A DNA stretch of 64,000 nt. Origin: Nymphalis io. Taxonomy: Eukaryota > Arthropoda > Insecta > Lepidoptera > Nymphalidae. Position numbers and translations under genes: made by a program. Position 1 is the first letter of the stretch. Each line of letters starts with the position of its first letter. A model generated the notes under the pieces. The model had not been told where the DNA came from. It worked only from the letters and a program-made list of their open reading frames with translations, and did no database searches. Shown piece after piece: positions 23,401 through 34,650 of the stretch. The stretch covers positions 5,332,001-5,396,000 of the forward strand of contig NC_065905.1 in NCBI RefSeq assembly GCF_905147045.1, read 5' to 3'.

Positions 23401-26400
23401 TCTTTTTTTTTTAAATATAAAGCATACAAAGGCGACCTTATCTTTCTACGAGTGCAAAACTAGTGCAGTATAAGAATTTTTTTTTTATAGAATAGGAAGG
23501 TGGACGAGCATATGGGCCACCTGATGGTAAGTGGACACCAAACGCCCTTAGACATTGGCATTGTAAGAAATGTCAACCATCGCTTATAGCCAATGCGCCA
23601 CCAACCTTGGGAACTAAGATTTTATGTCCCTTGTGCCTGTAATTACACTGGCTCACTCACCCTTCAAACCGAAACACAACAATATCAAGTATTGCTGTTT
23701 TGCGGTAGAATATCTGATGAGTGGGTGGTACGTACCCAGACGAGCTTGCACAAAGCCCTACCACCAGTAAAATGTCTTTATACGTCACCATCACCATCAT
23801 AAGCTTGCCTTTATCCCATTTATTTGCAGTCGGCACATTGGTAATCGTGCATGTTTAGATATTCGAAAAAAATATTAAAATGGATCTTTTTTGTGCTCAC
23901 CTATAACCTTGTCTGGGAATATTTCTAGTTTTTTGAGTATATCAGTAAGTCCTATCTGTATTGCCGCATTACCAACAAACGAATTTAAAATATTGTCAAA
24001 GGTTTTCGGATCGGGTGAAGTTATAATTTTAACTATATCCACACCTTTTGGCTCCAAAACTGAATGGCAACTATAATACATTGAAAGATTATAACATTAT
24101 TTAACTTAACATATTTGTAAATTACTATAAATAATCATTAGAGGTTGAATAAAATTCCCCATTTATTGAATTATATTTAATTCCAGATTTTTCTAATGTA
24201 ATAGATACTTCTTGGTTTCGAAGTCTTTATAAATAAATTTAGAACATGATATCCTAATTTTAAAACTGACAGTAATAAAACAAGGAATGTTGGTTGTTAT
24301 ACAATATGTGTGGACTTATTGTAATTGCTGTTTCTTAAAACATGGAGAAAAATAATAATTGTAAACTGGTCGTATTGATAATTATTTAAAGTTACCGTTA
24401 ACCTAAAGTTGTGGCTAAAATATAATATAAAAATTATTATTCAAAACCATAGATTTTCCACCATTTTCGTTTATATTATCTCAGATCTTTGCTTAGCGTT
24501 CTGGCGTTTTTGCATGAATTCAACACAGCAATTAATCGAAACTTTTTTACTTTAGTTTTGTTTAGACAATTATAGCGAATAACACAAATATCAATAAAAT
24601 ATGGATATAATATGTAATATTACCGTTGAATAGCAGCAGCAAAAGTTGGTATACGCATGAGCTCTGTACCCATGCCCGCCCATTGGGAGCCCATTCCGCT
24701 GTAAACAAACCATAGCGGTCGTGTTGCGTCGTCGAAATAGCCTTTTTTTTCGCATAAACTAATCGTTTCATTATTATCATTAGTGGCTGTAGGATTGAAA
24801 AATATTTTAAGTAATGTTTGCATCTTTTGTGGTATAGCTTAACAAGTGGTTAGGTTATATATAGTCAAATTAACTGACACTACTAAAATTAACTTTATTT
24901 TACTTCGGATCGGTGCAGTGTGCTTATCTTTTCTATTCCTATCAACAAAATTCTCAGTTACACCCAAATTTTTCCTTACTCAGTTACATTGCACATGTCA
25001 TCGCTCGCACAGTCTTTTTATATTATCTTCTTCTTGAAGATTGCGGTTTCGAACCCAGGCAACAACTGAGTTGTAATATGTTTAATTTGAGTTTATGATT
25101 AATTTCGCACTTATCGGTGAAGGAATTCGCGAGGAAACCTGCATGTGTCGAATGAAAATCAGTATTGCGGAACCAACTTGGTGAAATAAGCTTCAAAGTT
25201 TCTCCTCAATAACACAGGAGGCCTAAGCCTGGCAGTGCCTACGGACACAGGCTGTTACTTTACTTATTACTTTCATTTATTGTAACACTTAATTACTTCC
25301 TCATACCTAAAATTGTAAATCCGCGACCAATATGAGCTGATATTCTTTTTTCATGGATGTTATGAAGTAAGGCTAGTTCTTCGGGATCAATGGGACGAGT
25401 TTTCAGATCTTTCAAAATAACTTGCACTGAACTTTCTTGACGCCCAGAGATGGTTACTAAATAAGGAATAGTTGTCTTGTAACGGTTGAGATCCTATGCA
25501 GAAAATTTGATTAAATAAAATAATATTTCTTTTTAATATATAAATTTCGAATTTAGTATTAAAATATATCCTTTTTCACCTTTTGAACATTATGTCCTTT
25601 TAATAAAACATGAGCATTAACTCCGTTATACGAATAACTATTAATAGCGGCATAGGAAGGGTCCATCGGGTGATGTTCAGTTACTATTTGAATACGTCCT
25701 TCTTTAACCGCATCAACGTCCTGCCTTGGAGTATCACAATGTAGATTTGATGCCAGTTTACCGTTGTTGTATCCAAGCAAAACCTGTACAAAATTAAACA
25801 ATCAAAATGCAAAAAATATATGTATATAAACTTATTTCCAAATTTAATAAGTACGAATAAAAAAGATAACGATTGCGATAAAACAATAAAACATGAAACT
25901 AATTATTACTGTAAAATTAGTACGTTATACCTCGGTATATATCGTAAATCTGTATAAACGTAATAAGTGAAGCCAAAAAAATACATAAAAATATATATTT
26001 AGAACCTTAGTAATAGCTGAAATTCCTGACGCGCTTTCCGAATAACCAATATTAGATGTTACACATCCAACAAAAAGTGGATCATCTCTTCCTTTGCAAA
26101 ACACCTCACTTAATACTTCGAGTTCGGCTTTGTCAGCATCCGGTATACCTAACACCACACGAATAAACGTCACAGGCTATATTAATAATTATCCAACATA
26201 TTCACGCAACAGAATAATAAAATAAATGAGTGCCATTCAAGGGACACCCGGCAAATGTGAAACATTGAAATTAATGGTTATTGAAAGAATGTGCAACTAA
26301 AGAACAGCAATAAATAAATATGAAGCTTAATAAATAAAAATATATAATTTCGTTGATGTATTAATTATATATCCGTAACACCGTAACAGCCTGTGAATGT

Positions 26401-29400
26401 CCCACTGCTGGGCTAAAGGCCTCCTCTCCTCTTTTTGAGGAGAAGGTTTGGAGCTTATTCCACCACGCTGCTCCAATGCGGGTTGGTAGAATTCACATGT
26501 GGCAGAACTTCAGTGAAATTAGACACATGCAGGTTTCCTCACGATGTTTTCCTTCACCGTAAAGCACGAGATGAATTATAATCACAAATTAAGCACATGA
26601 AAATTCAGTGGTGCTTGCCCGGGTTTGAACCCACGATCATCGCTTAAGATTCACGCGTTCTTACCACAGGGCCATCTCGGCTTTTTTTATATATTATATA
26701 ATAAATAATACAAGCGTCAATCACACAAGGAAGTAGAGAGAGGGCTATGTCGTTTGCCGTTAAAGCATTTGAATCAGCCTCCAAATCGTGCCAATAGATG
26801 TTTCACATCAAAAATATTAAAAAATAATAACTTAATTACGTGTGTACTTACATAGAAACTTCATGCAAGTTTATTTTATAGTAAACGAAAATGTAGACTG
26901 GTTGCCGGACTTAAAGTTCTATTTTAAAGGGATGATTCGATTATTTCTTTTATTTGTTTTATTGTACTTACCAGAGCCAAAAGCCTCAACGTACTTTACA
27001 GCTTGAGGTGGAACATTTGCTTCATTGTAAAAATTATTCAAAAAATTAATTGTATCAGATGGACTACGGTAAAACCCATAGTTAGGACCTTTTTCTCCTT
27101 TAGATAAAGACGTGAATTGAGATTTCACATGTACAACTTCAGCGTACACTCTGAAATATTGTATGTATAATTATAACAATATAACTCAAAAAAACTCAGT
27201 GTAAATATCGTTTTTGATTAAAATTAAACGTTATATACAAATAATACCTAAGGGCATCCTTAGCTCTCTGAAGAAAAAGAACACCGACGGCTTCAGACTT
27301 TACACATCCATTAGCTTTGGCATCAAAAGATCTGACTTTGCCATCTGGACTTAACAGTTGGGCTCTGAAAACAACAGAAAATAAAAAATTAAAATATTCT
27401 TATTATACAATTAATTCTTATATTTTATTCAGGCTCTTTGCATTTTTGAATAGATATTTTACCAGTTTTCTCCAAAAAAATTCACCACAAATTCGGGTTG
27501 TAGCAAGCGACACTGACACATTTCATTATGTTTTTTTATGCTATAGACAGGCGGACGAGTAACTGGGGATGGTAAGTGGTCACCACCGCCCATAGACATT
27601 GGCGATGTAAGGAATAATAACCATCGCCAATTATTATAATATTATAATCGACATTACATCGCCAATGTACCAAGAGCCTTGGGAACTGAGATGTTGTCCC
27701 TTGTGCCTGTAATGGTACACTGGCTTACTCACCCTTAAAACCGGAACGCAACAATACTAAGTATTGCTGCTTAGCGGCAGAATATCTGATGAGTGGGTAT
27801 GATATGTGGTACCTACCCAGATGAGCCTGCACAAAGTCTTACCTCCAGGTAATAAAGCAACATTTGCAAATTAGCTTTGCTGTAATCAGATGAAACTACT
27901 ACCGTAATCATATGAAGCTTACCTATTATAATGAACAATACTCTGCGGATGTAAGCAAATACTCGAAGCAGCAACTAACGCGGCTTCACATTCACCACGG
28001 AGTATTGCTTGGTATCCTGATACCAACGCTGCAAAAGTGCTGCAACAGGCTTGATCAATGCATAGTGATGGACCTTTTGCATTCAACCAGTAGGAAATAC
28101 GATTCGCGAACATACTCTTATTACATCTGAAAATTAATAGAGTAAGAAATCATACAGTTTTTTATATTTTATATATAAGGGAGGTAATTCTGATAAAATA
28201 CAAATATACCCACCCGATAAGACCAAATCCATTCCTTGATGATTCATCGAAAAAGGAAGCCTTTTCGGTCTCAGAGAAACCACATCCGAGGTAAACACCA
28301 GTTTTCATTCCGTCAAGTTGCTGCGGGCTAATACCTACAAAAAAAAACTTAAAAGTCTAGGGTTTTTTAAAATAAATGTAGTTATCATTCTTTTATCATT
28401 CATTCTAGTGCCAAACAATGTATATTTCGGTTTGAAGGGTTATTGAGCGAGTGCATTTATATAGGTACAAGGAATATATCTTAGACCCCATGGTTGGTGA
28501 TGCATTGACATTGGAAGCAATGGCTTGCGTATGAAACAATGCCAATACCTATGCACAGTACACACCATTACATTAGGCTGGGTCTTATAAATCGTCGGCC
28601 TAATATTCAAAATAACCATGATCCATTTTATAAGATTTCTATTCTTTGATTTAACATATTATGAAGTCTAGTTCTATTCATCATACCTGCGTCATAAATA
28701 GCCTGATATGCTTGCTCTAAGATTTTACGGGACATTGGGTCCATCCTTTGGCTGAGACGATAATGCACCTTAAAGAACTGAGCATCGAATAGTTCTAGGT
28801 CAGGCACTTTTCCAATAAATGGTACCATCTCGGGATGTTCATATTTCCAGCGACAGTTTTCAGACGATATCGGGTACTCCTGCATTAATAAAAAATTGTG
28901 AACATTAACGTTGCATTTATTACATTTATCTTGTGAATTTTAATCTAATTGTAGCAAGTATTTATCTCACTTTATCGCTTAACTAAACAAAAATCTCATT
29001 TATTTATTGTTATTGAACAATGCTCATTTTCTAATAATGTGTACAATCGGATGAGAGGAATGATCGCATGACGAATTTCCCTCACATGAAAACATCTAAA
29101 ATTCTAACGACGATTTCCAGATTTTATTATCGCGTAATCTTTAGAACATTACACTATTATTAACATTTTAAAAAAGCTAAAGATGTAATAAGACACCATA
29201 AAGATTATATATTCTATTTTATAATTATAATTACTTACAAGTACTGAATATGTGACATCATAAAATGTAAATACTATATCGGCGTAAAAAATATTTATTT
29301 TTTTCATCTACTAACCTTATTGTAAAGGATATTGGATAGTTCTTTTACATTGCGACTTCCTGGAAAAAGACCTGCGACCCCAGATATGACAATTCTTTTG

Positions 29401-29432
29401 TCCTGGTCCGGCTTACCCTCAAAAGATGGCAT
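11412..29432 (-). CDS. Fatty acid synthase-like pseudo-enzyme, complete (copy 2)
   Basis: Complete 39-exon gene of 2,314 codons: 29316-29432, 28687-28879, 28214-28334, 27923-28126, 27248-27364, 26972-27150, 26006-26148, 25580-25783, 25307-25493, 24624-24786, 23901-24070, 23099-23250, 22424-22607, 21944-22092, 21381-21565, 21132-21251, 20805-20914, 20539-20729, 20211-20371, 19875-20132, 19598-19715, 19262-19510, 18676-19107, 18455-18598, 18267-18382, 18046-18199, 17795-17966, 17594-17706, 17242-17406, 16981-17153, 16759-16908, 16466-16675, 15955-16063, 14253-14412, 13561-13726, 12720-12870, 12261-12434, 12079-12184, 11412-11986. Residue map: ketosynthase 9-420 (Cys171 kept; the two His are Phe308 and Tyr346), acyltransferase 520-830 (Ser602, His704 kept), dehydratase 860-1110 (His896, Asp1046 kept, motif Gly is Glu900), shortened pseudo-methyltransferase/pseudo-ketoreductase linker, enoylreductase 1420-1730 (GGTGALGQ from 1523), decayed ketoreductase, carrier (Val1950 at the Ser site), thioesterase (Glu2107 at the Ser site). 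The first ATG follows no other in-frame start and opens straight into the ketosynthase. Length is near the usual 2,300-2,500. An acyl-binding or regulatory role is possible but unproven. Confidence 0.93.
13910..14135 (+). repeat. Degraded SINE-like repeat (family B)
   Basis: The blocks 'gggccacctgg', 'ttacactggctcactcatcg' and 'gcagtagaatatgtgat' match the well-preserved family B copies at 23470 and 61370 in the same order. It lies in the intron just upstream of the carrier exon of FAS-like copy 2. Confidence 0.6.
21031..21072 (+). repeat. 12-bp tandem repeat
   Basis: Nearly four copies of AGTCAATGTAGT (one with C for T) lie in the intron between exons 16 and 17 of FAS-like copy 2. This is a simple minisatellite with no coding role. 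Confidence 0.7.
22665..22910 (+). repeat. tRNA-derived SINE-like repeat (family C)
   Basis: The head 'ttggtcaagtggctataagg' resembles an RNA polymerase III A box and 'ccacgggttaagc' a degraded B box about 40 bp on, followed by an unrelated body. It lies in the intron preceding exon 13 of FAS-like copy 2. It is not a functional tRNA, because no cloverleaf forms. Confidence 0.45.
23470..23775 (+). repeat. SINE-like repeat, near full length (family B)
   Basis: It starts with an A/T run and 'atagaataggaaggtggacg', runs through 'gggccacctgatggtaagtg', 'cttgggaactaagatt', 'ttacactggctcactcaccc' and ends 'cctaccaccagtaaaa'. Copies at 27535, 52815, 61370 and (inverted) 63418 share the same order. 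It is intronic in FAS-like copy 2. Confidence 0.85.
25038..25260 (+). repeat. SINE family A, partly degraded
   Basis: A B-box-like 'ggtttcgaacccagg' is followed by 'cggtgaaggaattcgcgagg', 'aacctgcatgtgtcgaatg' and 'ggcctaagcctggcagtg'. This is the body of family A in an intron of FAS-like copy 2. Confidence 0.6.
26385..26690 (-). repeat. tRNA-derived SINE, near full length (family A)
   Basis: Read on the minus strand it begins 'gccgagatggccctgtggt' (A-box region), has the B box 'gggttcaaacccgggc', then 'gaaaacatcgtgaggaaacc' and ends 'cagcagtgggacattcac'. It matches the plus-strand copy at 34343-34650 along its whole length and lies in an intron of FAS-like copy 2. Confidence 0.85.
27535..27860 (+). 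repeat. SINE-like repeat (family B) with internal AT insertion
   Basis: It has the same block order as the copy at 23470, with an extra AT-rich palindromic stretch near 27635-27660 beside a second 'catcgccaat' block. It is intronic in FAS-like copy 2. Confidence 0.75.
28405..28590 (-). repeat. SINE-like repeat fragment (family B)
   Basis: The minus-strand remnant keeps 'cggtttgaagggttattgag', 'aggtacaagg' and 'atggttggtgatgcattgac', the inverse of family B blocks. It lies in the intron after exon 2 of FAS-like copy 2. Confidence 0.5.
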
Positions 29433-31219
29433 CTTCAATTTTTTTTAATATTTAGTTATTATTTGATTATCAACTGAAAACTGCGTCAATTTGTATAAAA
29501 TAAAAACTAAATACGTATTAATAAAAACAATTCCAATATCAATTTTTTTTATGACGTCAAAGTATAACATGTATAATCGTGATAGGTAAAATTAGTGTAC
29601 CCTTAATTTGAAAATAGATGTCGGGTATCAAATCTTAACTAAATAAGTCTTAATCTTAATAATAAAACTTAATCAAATAAGAGTTCTTATTTAAAAAAAT
29701 ACTTAACATTGAAAATATGAACACATAAATGTACCAATATGAAACTAGAATTGAATAGAATAGAGAATTGTTTCAAAAAATTGTTTTTTTAAGAAAAAAA
29801 AATATTAATAAGTAATTCACCTCAATCGCGTTTCGTAGGGTTTAATCCTTGATCGACTACAATAAAATTAATTTCGTAAATGATTTTATATTTTACATGA
29901 ACACATAATTATATACTTGCACTTTAATTAGCATTTATAAATGATAAAAAACAATTCACTTGACCTTATTCATGTTGCATTGTCATATTGGCTTTAACCC
30001 GCTACTTCGTTTAGTAAAATAGTACTTAATAGTACTAAAAAGTACTATTTTACTTAAGTTTTTTAAGGTTTATAAAATGTGTATATTAATGTTTACCAAA
30101 ATACAGTTTATTTAATAGTTTACGTAAATAAAAAATAATGTACAGTAGTAAATTAAATGGCCCACTCACATTCATTTATGAATAAAGTTGATAATCAGTA
30201 ACTGTGATGTAAGAAAAGATTAACTAGGGACATTATTTGCATTGAATTCCTCTTCACTGACATTCGGCCACGAGGGCAAATATGAAAGACTTGTCAACTG
30301 TGCAAGAGAAATGATATTGTTTGCGCACCCACAGGTGTACTTTATATTTCAACACTCATAAACCAACAGGACGGCAATCAAACACGACTGACATCAGGCA
30401 CAGGCTTTACGTGGTTTCCGACCACTGCCAACTTTTTAACTCCAGGCTGATACTGAAAATTTATCAACAGAAAAACTGCGCTGAAGATAAATTAGGCGAT
30501 CCGTTAATTGAAAAAAGATTTGAGTTTTGTGATTGATGTTGATGGTTACTGATCCCCTAATAGTATTTCTTATCACACGAAAAATTTGATATTAAAGGAA
30601 AATGTAAATAAAAAAAAATAAAATTTGCTTTTTTAACTAATATAACTGTAATCTTACTGCCTTATTTACTTGAATATTGATTATATATATTTTATTTTGC
30701 ATACAATACAAATGATAAATTAAATCGCATAGTTACTTAACCTTTTACAGATTTCGAATAATTTATTATTATTCAACGAGGAATAATTCACTACTTAAAA
30801 CGTGATATTTACTTTAAAAAATATTTTATAAGGTATAAACTCCGGAACAATACTGTCGTAGGAGTATTTTTAATGTTTTTTTTTATGTAATGTTGTATAA
30901 TTCAGTAACTTCTAAGGTATTATGATTTCACCAGGTAATATAAAATGAGATGAACACAGATAAGCCACTTCGGGAAAATGCCCTGTTTCTTAATGAAATT
31001 TGGAACTTATTTTCAACAAAGCAGCGGCTTTGCGAGTTATAATTATTTCGACGAATGTAGGTTAGCATTTGATTTTTTCCTTTGAAGCCGAAAGCGAGGT
31101 GAATTAAAAAACAATTAACAAATATTAAAACGACTTAAGAAATAGTAGAAATTGCTATAAATAGTAAGTGTGACGTCCAAATTATGTAAATATTATGTTT
31201 CAAGTCGCAAAATGGATGT
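29433..31219. other. Upstream region of FAS-like copy 2; no gene seen
   Basis: AT-rich spacer between the FAS-like start codon and the retroelement. It contains a perfect 14-bp inverted repeat at 30013-30026 and 30041-30054. Short open frames here (such as 30321-30536) show no recognisable protein. Confidence 0.6.
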
Positions 31220-33452
31220 ATGCAACTTCGTTTATTGTGTCAAGAAAACGAGGAGCACTTACTTCCCTTGATTGACTCGAAACGTCAAGCCACTTTAAAT
31301 TTTCGCCTTAACCCTTGCGATGCGACGCGTAAAGATCTCACGAAGGCAAAAGCCTCACTCCAGCGTAGCACGCGCTTCTTTGTAAACGCGTATTGGACGT
31401 GCGCAAACGCGAGGGATATTGGCGGGGTGTACGCTGGCATCAAAAGAGCTCTTGGACCTACTCCAAAAAAGACGGCACCTCTCAAGGAAACCGACGGTTC
31501 TGTTATAACAGACAGCACCCGTCAGATGGCAAGATGGGTAGAATACTACAAGGGGCTCTACTCGTGCCCAGTGGATATTCAGCCAGAAGCAGTGGAGCTT
31601 GTCCCGAATCTGGCAACTTGGCACGAGCTAGACGTTGCACCCACAGTAGAGGAACTTTATCTGGCCGTCAAGAAGCTCAAATGCGGAAAGAGCCCCGGAA
31701 AAGACGATGTTGTCACCGAAGACGTCAAGCTTGAGTGCCTCTTGCCCATCCTTCATAACCACCTGGCTAAGTTCTGGGAAGAAAACTACGTCCCTCAGGA
31801 TATGCGAGATGCTAACATCGTCACTCTTTATAAAGGCAATAGCGATCGTGGCGACTGCAACTGTTACCGCGGAATATCTCTTCTTAGCATCGTCGGTAAA
31901 GCCCTTGCCAGGGCCATTTTAGGCAAACTACAAAGGCTCGCCGACCGCGTATACCCTGAGGCACAATGTGGTTTTAGGTCTCAACGGTCAACTGTCGACA
32001 TGATATTTTCACTCAGACAGCTACAAGAAAAGTGTAGGGAACAACATACCCCCCTAGTCATTGCATTTGTAGACCTAAACAAGGCTTTTGACTCCGTGAG
32101 CAGAGAGGGGTTGTACTCGGTTCTTGTCAGAGTTGGAGGCCCCCCAAAACTTCTAAGGATAGTGCAATCGTTCCACGAAGGTATGGAAGTCACCGTCCTG
32201 CACAATGGCAACACATCCACGCCATTCGACGTACGCCGTGGTGTTCGTCAAGGTTGTGCACTGGCCCCCACCTTGTTCGGAATATTCTCCTCGGTGCTTC
32301 TGAAGGTTGCTTTTGGAGATGAACAGCAAGGCGTCCACTTACACACGCGAACCGATGGTAGGCTATACAACATCTCAATGCTGAAATCCAAACGCCACAG
32401 GGAGGACCTATTTGTAGATAGTCTCCTCTTCGCTGACGACGTTGCCTTCGTTGCTCATGACCAAGCTCAACTCCAGAGTCTAATGGACAAATTTGCCAGA
32501 GCGTGCGACCTCTTTTCAATGTCCATAAACTGCAAGAAGACCGTTATTTTAGCGCAAGGATGTTTAGAGCAACCAGTCATCTTGCTTAACGGTGCACCTT
32601 TACAGGTGGTTAACAAATTTTGCTACCTTGGGTCGCATTTGTCGAGCAATCTCTCGCTTGATGCAGAGATCGACTTCCGCATCGGCAAAGCAGCCTCTAT
32701 ATTCGGGAGGCTCTGTACAAGGGCTTGGGATAACAGACACCTTACGGTAAAAACGAAAATGCTTGTTTACCAATCATGTGTCCTAAGCACACTCTTGTAT
32801 GGAGCAGGAACGTGGACAACGTACGCAAAACAAGAACGCCGACTAAACACATTTCACTTACGCTGTCTTCGGAATATTCTGGGCATCACATGGCAGGATC
32901 GCGTGACAAACGAGTCTGTTCTAGGCGAGGCACAGCTGCCTAGCATCACGGCCATTTTAAAAAAAAAAACGGTTACGGTGGCTGGGACATGTGCATCGAA
33001 TGGAGCAGACTCGTCTTCCAAGGCAAATACTACTGGAAGAGGTTGTGGATGCAAAGAGGTCTGTTGGGCGGCCTATGCTCCGTTACAAAGATTGCGCTAA
33101 GCGTGATATGGTTGCGTTTAACATCCCTAGCAAACGATGGGAGGAACTGGCAGAGGACCGTGCCAAGTGGCGACGCCTTATTCACGAAGGTCAATCAAAG
33201 CATGACAATGACTGGTTTAAATTATTAAAAGAAAAACGCACTAGGCGTCATGAGCGGGCTTCAAACCCCGCCCATCTGAGGGCGCATACACTTGTCGGAA
33301 GTGCGGCCGAAGGATCCTATCTCGCATTGGTCTTTTCAGTCATGAAATCAAGTGCCTTCGCGATGCCGCTTAAACCATCTGTCAAAGATGCAGAGGCCTA
33401 TATGATGATTATGATGATGTATTGTGTTTTATTGGCAATAAACTTTAAATAA
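31220..33452 (+). mobile_element. 5'-truncated non-LTR (LINE) retrotransposon, reverse transcriptase region
   Basis: A 626-codon frame (31220-33100) encodes a reverse transcriptase: the palm motif VDLNKAFDSV at about 32069-32098, the 'VRQGCALAPTLFGI' segment, and FADD at 32429-32440. A tail typical of LINE proteins follows (FCYLGSHLSS, LRCLRNILGI). Beyond an A-run at about 32959-32968 the meaningful frame shifts and continues in 32991-33452 (GHVHRMEQTR, SVGRPMLRYKDC, KRWEELAEDR). One indel has therefore broken the protein. No endonuclease domain is present upstream, so the copy is 5' truncated. The 3' end has a (GAT)n-like stretch and an A-rich tail after 33450. Base composition is clearly richer in GC than the surroundings. 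The clade is uncertain; RTE-like is my best guess. Confidence 0.85.
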
Positions 33453-33734
33453 AAAAATTAAAAATAAAACGAGTCGAGAAATTATGCATAGAGAAAATAT
33501 GTATTTCAATATTAAATATTATATAAATATTAAGAGAAGTCCAGTAATTTCGTGATGATTTTTGGTACGATACCTATATAAAAACAGGTCAGAATATTTG
33601 AGATGATTTGATGATTACTAACGATATGCATACATATTTTAAAATCACTTGTGGGTCTTATTTGTTACATAACACGTGGCTACGTAGCAATTTTATAATT
33701 TAAAAAATACGACTTTCCGAATAACCTTGTATAT

Positions 33735-33815
33735 GTACATATAATTATAATATAAACACAAGGGACATAACTTATTAGTTCCCAAGTCGATGGCGCTATT
33801 GATGGCCATTCGTTT
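33735..33815 (-). repeat. SINE-like repeat fragment (family B)
   Basis: 'acacaagggacataactt' followed by 'agttcccaagtcgatggcgc' is the inverse of the central family B blocks. Only about 80 bp remain. Confidence 0.5.
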
Positions 33816-34342
33816 TTTATTAATTCTTTCGGCTCGGATATTTGTTGATCAAGCCATAGAAAATATTTTATTTTTGACATCAGCACACATTCTAGACTAT
33901 GACATTAACGTATGATCTCGTTAGATAAATATCATTTTTTAATTATAAAAGGTTTGTTTTTGTGACGATAAATAAACATTATTATTATTTAAAATTATAT
34001 ATTTACTATAATTTTATTTAACTTATTATATTATAACATAAAGTTTCACGAATTATTATTTATATACTTTTATATATTAAAATTACTATTGTTGTGATTT
34101 AACGATTAATTTAATAAGGATATAATAAAAAATATTCACGGATTTTAAGGTGAAAATTTAAATGTGTACCTAATGTTACCAACATGCATATTATATATTT
34201 TAATATAGATAGTATGCACATGGGCTATGTGATCAGATGAAATGAAATTTCAACTTAGATACAGGTTGCACTATGCACTAATTTGGAATCAATAGAATAT
34301 TTTTTGCGTATCATTAATAATTAGCCTAGCACAAAACTGTAA

Positions 34343-34650
34343 GCCGAGATGGCCTAGTGGTAAGAACGCGTGAATCTTAACCGATGATCGTGGGTTCAAA
34401 CCCGGGCAAGCACCACTGAATTTTCATGTGCTTAATTTGTGATTATAATTCATCTCGTGCTTGACGGTGAAGGAAAACATCGTAAGGAAACCTGCATGTG
34501 TCGAATTTCACTGAAATTCTGCCACATGTGTATTCCACCAACCCGCACTGGAGCAGCGTGGTGGAATAAGCTCCAAACCTTCTCCTCAAAAAGAGGAGAG
34601 GAGGCCTTTAGCTCAGCAGTGGGACATTCACGGGCTGTTACGGTTACGGT
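34343..34650 (+). repeat. tRNA-derived SINE, near full length (family A)
   Basis: The best-preserved copy in the window. The tRNA-like head 'gccgagatggcctagtggta' is followed by the B box 'gggttcaaacccgggc', then 'tcatctcgtgcttgacggtg', 'tggagcagcgtggtggaata' and 'agcagtgggacattcacggg'. Its tail is followed by short GTTACG repeats. Confidence 0.9.

Noticed and set aside
23593..23802. Coding frames inside family B repeats (also at 61486 and 63338)
   Set aside because: The same translated string occurs in every repeat copy with random breaks. It is a by-product of the repeat.
25925..26173. Use of the upstream AG near 26174 as exon start
   Set aside because: It gives the wrong phase. The AG at 26149-26150 joins in phase and gives EAFGSGIPDADKAELE, matching the family.
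30321..30536. 71-codon frame upstream of FAS-like copy 2
   Set aside because: No recognisable protein, signal or splice context; probably random.
34343..34420. tRNA gene from good A- and B-box sequences
   Set aside because: The sequence is the head of a dispersed SINE repeated at 26385 and 62193, and no proper acceptor stem forms.
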